A stretch of DNA of 64,000 nt. It comes from Tragulus kanchil (lineage: Eukaryota; Chordata; Mammalia; Artiodactyla; Tragulidae). Each line of letters opens with the position of its first letter. Position 1 is the first letter of the stretch. The stretch is taken from assembly GCA_022376925.1 (NCBI GenBank), contig JAIOJX010000032.1:98634794-98698793 (forward strand). Direction: 5' to 3'. Below the pieces are notes generated by a model. The model saw only the letters and a program-made list of their open reading frames with translations, did no database searches and was not told the origin of the DNA. This document shows positions 62,005 to 64,000 of this stretch, in pieces. The position numbers and the translations under genes were made by a program.

Positions 62005-62202
62005 TAAAGTGTTAGTTGCGCAGTCAAGTCCAACTCTTTGCAACCCTATGAACTGTGGGCTGCCAAGCTCCCCTGTTCTTGGAGTGCTCCAGGTAAGAAT
62101 ACTGGAGTGGGTTGCCATTTCCTTCTCCAGGGGATTTTCCTGACCCAGGGATCAAACCCAGATCTACTGCAATGCAGTACCCTCTGAGCCACCAGGGAAG
62201 CC
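62005..62202 (-). mobile_element. Bov-tA-type SINE, antisense (copy at 63155-63352)
   Basis: AAAGTGTTAGTTGCGCAGTC, CAACCCTATGAACTGTGGG, GTAAGAATACTGGAGTGGG, CCTTCTCCAGGGGATTTTCC, TGAGCCACCAGGGAAGCCC. Complete head and body. The 162-codon minus frames at 62046 and 63196 join this SINE to antisense L1 and are not genes. Confidence 0.92.
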
Positions 62203-62234
62203 CAAAAGGTCCTCATGTAAGAAATCTGTGTGAC

Positions 62235-62659
62235 AGAAGACCTTGAATAGCCAAAGCAATCCTGAGGAAGAAGAATGGAGTTGGAGGGATCAGCCTCCCT
62301 AACTTCAGACTCTACTGCAAAGCAACAGTTATCAAGACAGTATGGTACTGGCACAAAAACAGAACTATAGATCAATGGAACAAGATTGAGAACCCAGAGA
62401 TCAACCCACGCACCTATGGGTACCTTATTTTTGACAAAGGAGGAGAAACTATAAAATGGGACAAAGACAGTCTCTTCAACAAATGGTGCTGGGAAAATTG
62501 GACAGCAACATGCAAAAAAATGAAGTTGGAACATTCCCTGACCCCATACACAAAGATCAACTCAAAATGGATTAAAGACCTAAATGTAAGACCAGAAAAC
62601 CAGGAGTTCAAGGACCTAAAACAAGATTCTCTGACCTAAGGCTGAATTAAAGTTGAATT
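62235..62659 (+). mobile_element. L1 LINE ORF2 fragment, first copy, garbled end
   Basis: Sense L1 ORF2 sequence ([20 protein letters not shown], then FNKWCWENW) to 62597, then a corrupted stretch to 62659. It is the same insertion as 63385-64000. Confidence 0.9.
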
Positions 62660-63384
62660 CAGAATAGGATACATCATCTAAAGGTATTAATTGGTGCTGA
62701 TGAAAGCCATGTATTTAGTAAGAACTAAACCAAGCTAATTGGAAAAGAATTTGACAATGTTCTAAATTATGGCTCTGTTGGTAGTTCTTTTAGTCATGCT
62801 AATTATTAGTTACTTTTAATAGACCTCATGTTTGGGTTTCCCATGTTAGCAAGGGAATATATTAGTGGAACTTGGTTACTTGGGTGAAGGGCTAGATTTG
62901 CTCAATGGAAACAGTTCATTTTCTCGTTGCCACTGAAGAACCCACCACTTAAAGCAAGACGATGTGAAGAAACAGTCCCTAGGATGACACTTCCATATAT
63001 GCCAAGTGTTTCCCACTGCTGCACATAGTCAGCATTTTACCTGATGCAGTCTGTGTAGTCACTGTGATGGTAAATGTATGCATGGTGGCCTCTGTTCTGG
63101 TCTCCTTACTGCCAAACCCATGTTTTATGAAAGGCAGCAGATGGCATAAAGCAGTAAAGTGTTAGTTGCGCAGTCAAGTCCAACTCTTTGCAACCCTATG
63201 AACTGTGGGCTGCCAAGCTCCCCTGTTCTTGGAGTGCTCCAGGTAAGAATACTGGAGTGGGTTGCCATTTCCTTCTCCAGGGGATTTTCCTGACCCAGGG
63301 ATCAAACCCAGATCTACTGCAATGCAGTACCCTCTGAGCCACCAGGGAAGCCCAAAAGGTCCTCATGTAAGAAATCTGTGTGAC

Positions 63385-64000
63385 AGAAGACCTTGAATAG
63401 CCAAAGCAATCCTGAGGAAGAAGAATGGAGTTGGAGGGATCAGCCTCCCTAACTTCAGACTCTACTGCAAAGCAACAGTTATCAAGACAGTATGGTACTG
63501 GCACAAAAACAGAACTATAGATCAATGGAACAAGATTGAGAACCCAGAGATCAACCCACGCACCTATGGGTACCTTATTTTTGACAAAGGAGGAGAAACT
63601 ATAAAATGGGACAAAGACAGTCTCTTCAACAAATGGTGCTGGGAAAATTGGACAGCAACATGCAAAAAAATGAAGTTGGAACATTCCCTGACCCCATACA
63701 CAAAGATCAACTCAAAATGGATTAAAGACCTAAATGTAAGACCAGAAACCATCAAACTCTTAGTGGAGAATATAGGCAAAACCCTCAAGGACATCAATCA
63801 AAGCAAGATCTTCTCTGACCCACCTACTAAAATAGTGGAACTGAAAAGAAAAGTGAACACGTGGGACCTCATGAAACTTAAAAGCTTTTGTACAGCAAAA
63901 GAAATCACCAAAAAGTTGAACAGACACCCCACAGAGTGGGAGAAAATCATAGCAAATGAAACAACAGACAAAGAATTAATCTCCAAAATCTACAAGCAAC
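63385..64000 (+). mobile_element. L1 LINE, ORF2 3' part, continues beyond the window
   Basis: From ATA at 63397 to the window edge, one frame stays open for about 200 codons and reads as L1 ORF2 downstream of the reverse-transcriptase domain. Readable pieces include [62 protein letters not shown] and [24 protein letters not shown] lies just upstream (63394-63396), probably from decay of CGA. The insertion seems 5'-truncated near 63385. The cysteine-rich C-terminus, 3' UTR and tail, if present, lie outside the window. Good frame preservation suggests a fairly young ruminant L1. Confidence 0.92.

Larger units (their letters stand above)
61510..63747. repeat. Direct duplication 21 (61510-62597 and 62660-63747)
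   Basis: Offset 1150. The first copy ends in 62 bases (62598-62659) that look like a garbled, shortened version of the L1 sequence at 63785-63860. Its start is also at 60401, so about 180 bases occur three times. Confidence 0.97.

Noticed and set aside
62046..62534. A 162-codon minus-strand frame, repeated at 63196-63684
   Set aside because: It runs through antisense L1 ORF2 and a Bov SINE; the real coding sense is L1 on the plus strand.

Overview
The window is mammalian nuclear DNA from a ruminant. The evidence is the interspersed repeats. There are many Bov-tA/BovA2-type SINEs (tRNA-Glu-like head joined to a BovB-derived body), a BovB (RTE) LINE 3' end, CHR-type SINEs, artiodactyl-type L1 3' ends, a ruminant-type ERV LTR, a mariner-derived MITE and many old MIRs. 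Species cannot be told from the sequence. I see no intact protein-coding gene, no convincing exon chain and no RNA gene. Most open frames of 60-190 codons lie inside repeats or are chance frames in unique DNA. The only gene-derived sequence I recognise is a processed RPL10A pseudogene on the minus strand (40278-41047), repeated in part at 41597-42195.

The dominant structure is a ladder of 21 abutting direct duplications. In each, a different block of about 1.04-1.20 kb is followed at once, or after 1-62 bases of junk, by a near-identical copy of itself; then unique sequence resumes. Second copies begin near 6216, 9402, 11575, 15737, 17840, 21766, 24261, 29001, 30998, 36298, 39128, 41597, 43803, 45655, 47762, 50919, 53024, 56189, 58288, 60582 and 62660. 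They add about 23.4 kb, so the non-redundant sequence is only about 40.6 kb. Pairs differ by a few substitutions, homopolymer lengths and microsatellite lengths. Several first copies end in corrupted sequence. The simplest reading is unmerged overlaps between contigs or fragments (false duplication), not biology.

Region by region, in window coordinates. 1-5107 is mostly unique, with a SINE, a MIR and a probable ERV LTR (about 4385-4920). 5108-14240 holds three duplications, an L1 3' end and a dense MIR cluster. 14240-32410 holds CHR and Bov SINEs, MIRs and duplications 4-9. 32410-33740 holds a CHR SINE and an old antisense L1. 34548-35463 is a nested stack: a mariner MITE split by a 5'-inverted L1, itself split by a SINE. 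38854-42823 is a Tigger1-like DNA transposon split by Bov SINEs, one of which is split by the RPL10A pseudogene. 42824-59500 carries SINEs, MIRs, an L1 3' end, an unnamed old repeat and a BovB 3' end seen twice. 59500-64000 carries SINEs and an L1 ORF2 segment still open at the window edge.

No genes act together here and I found no candidate for a new molecular system. The points most worth checking are the duplication ladder, one SINE that differs strongly between two otherwise identical copies, and the two nested-insertion stacks.
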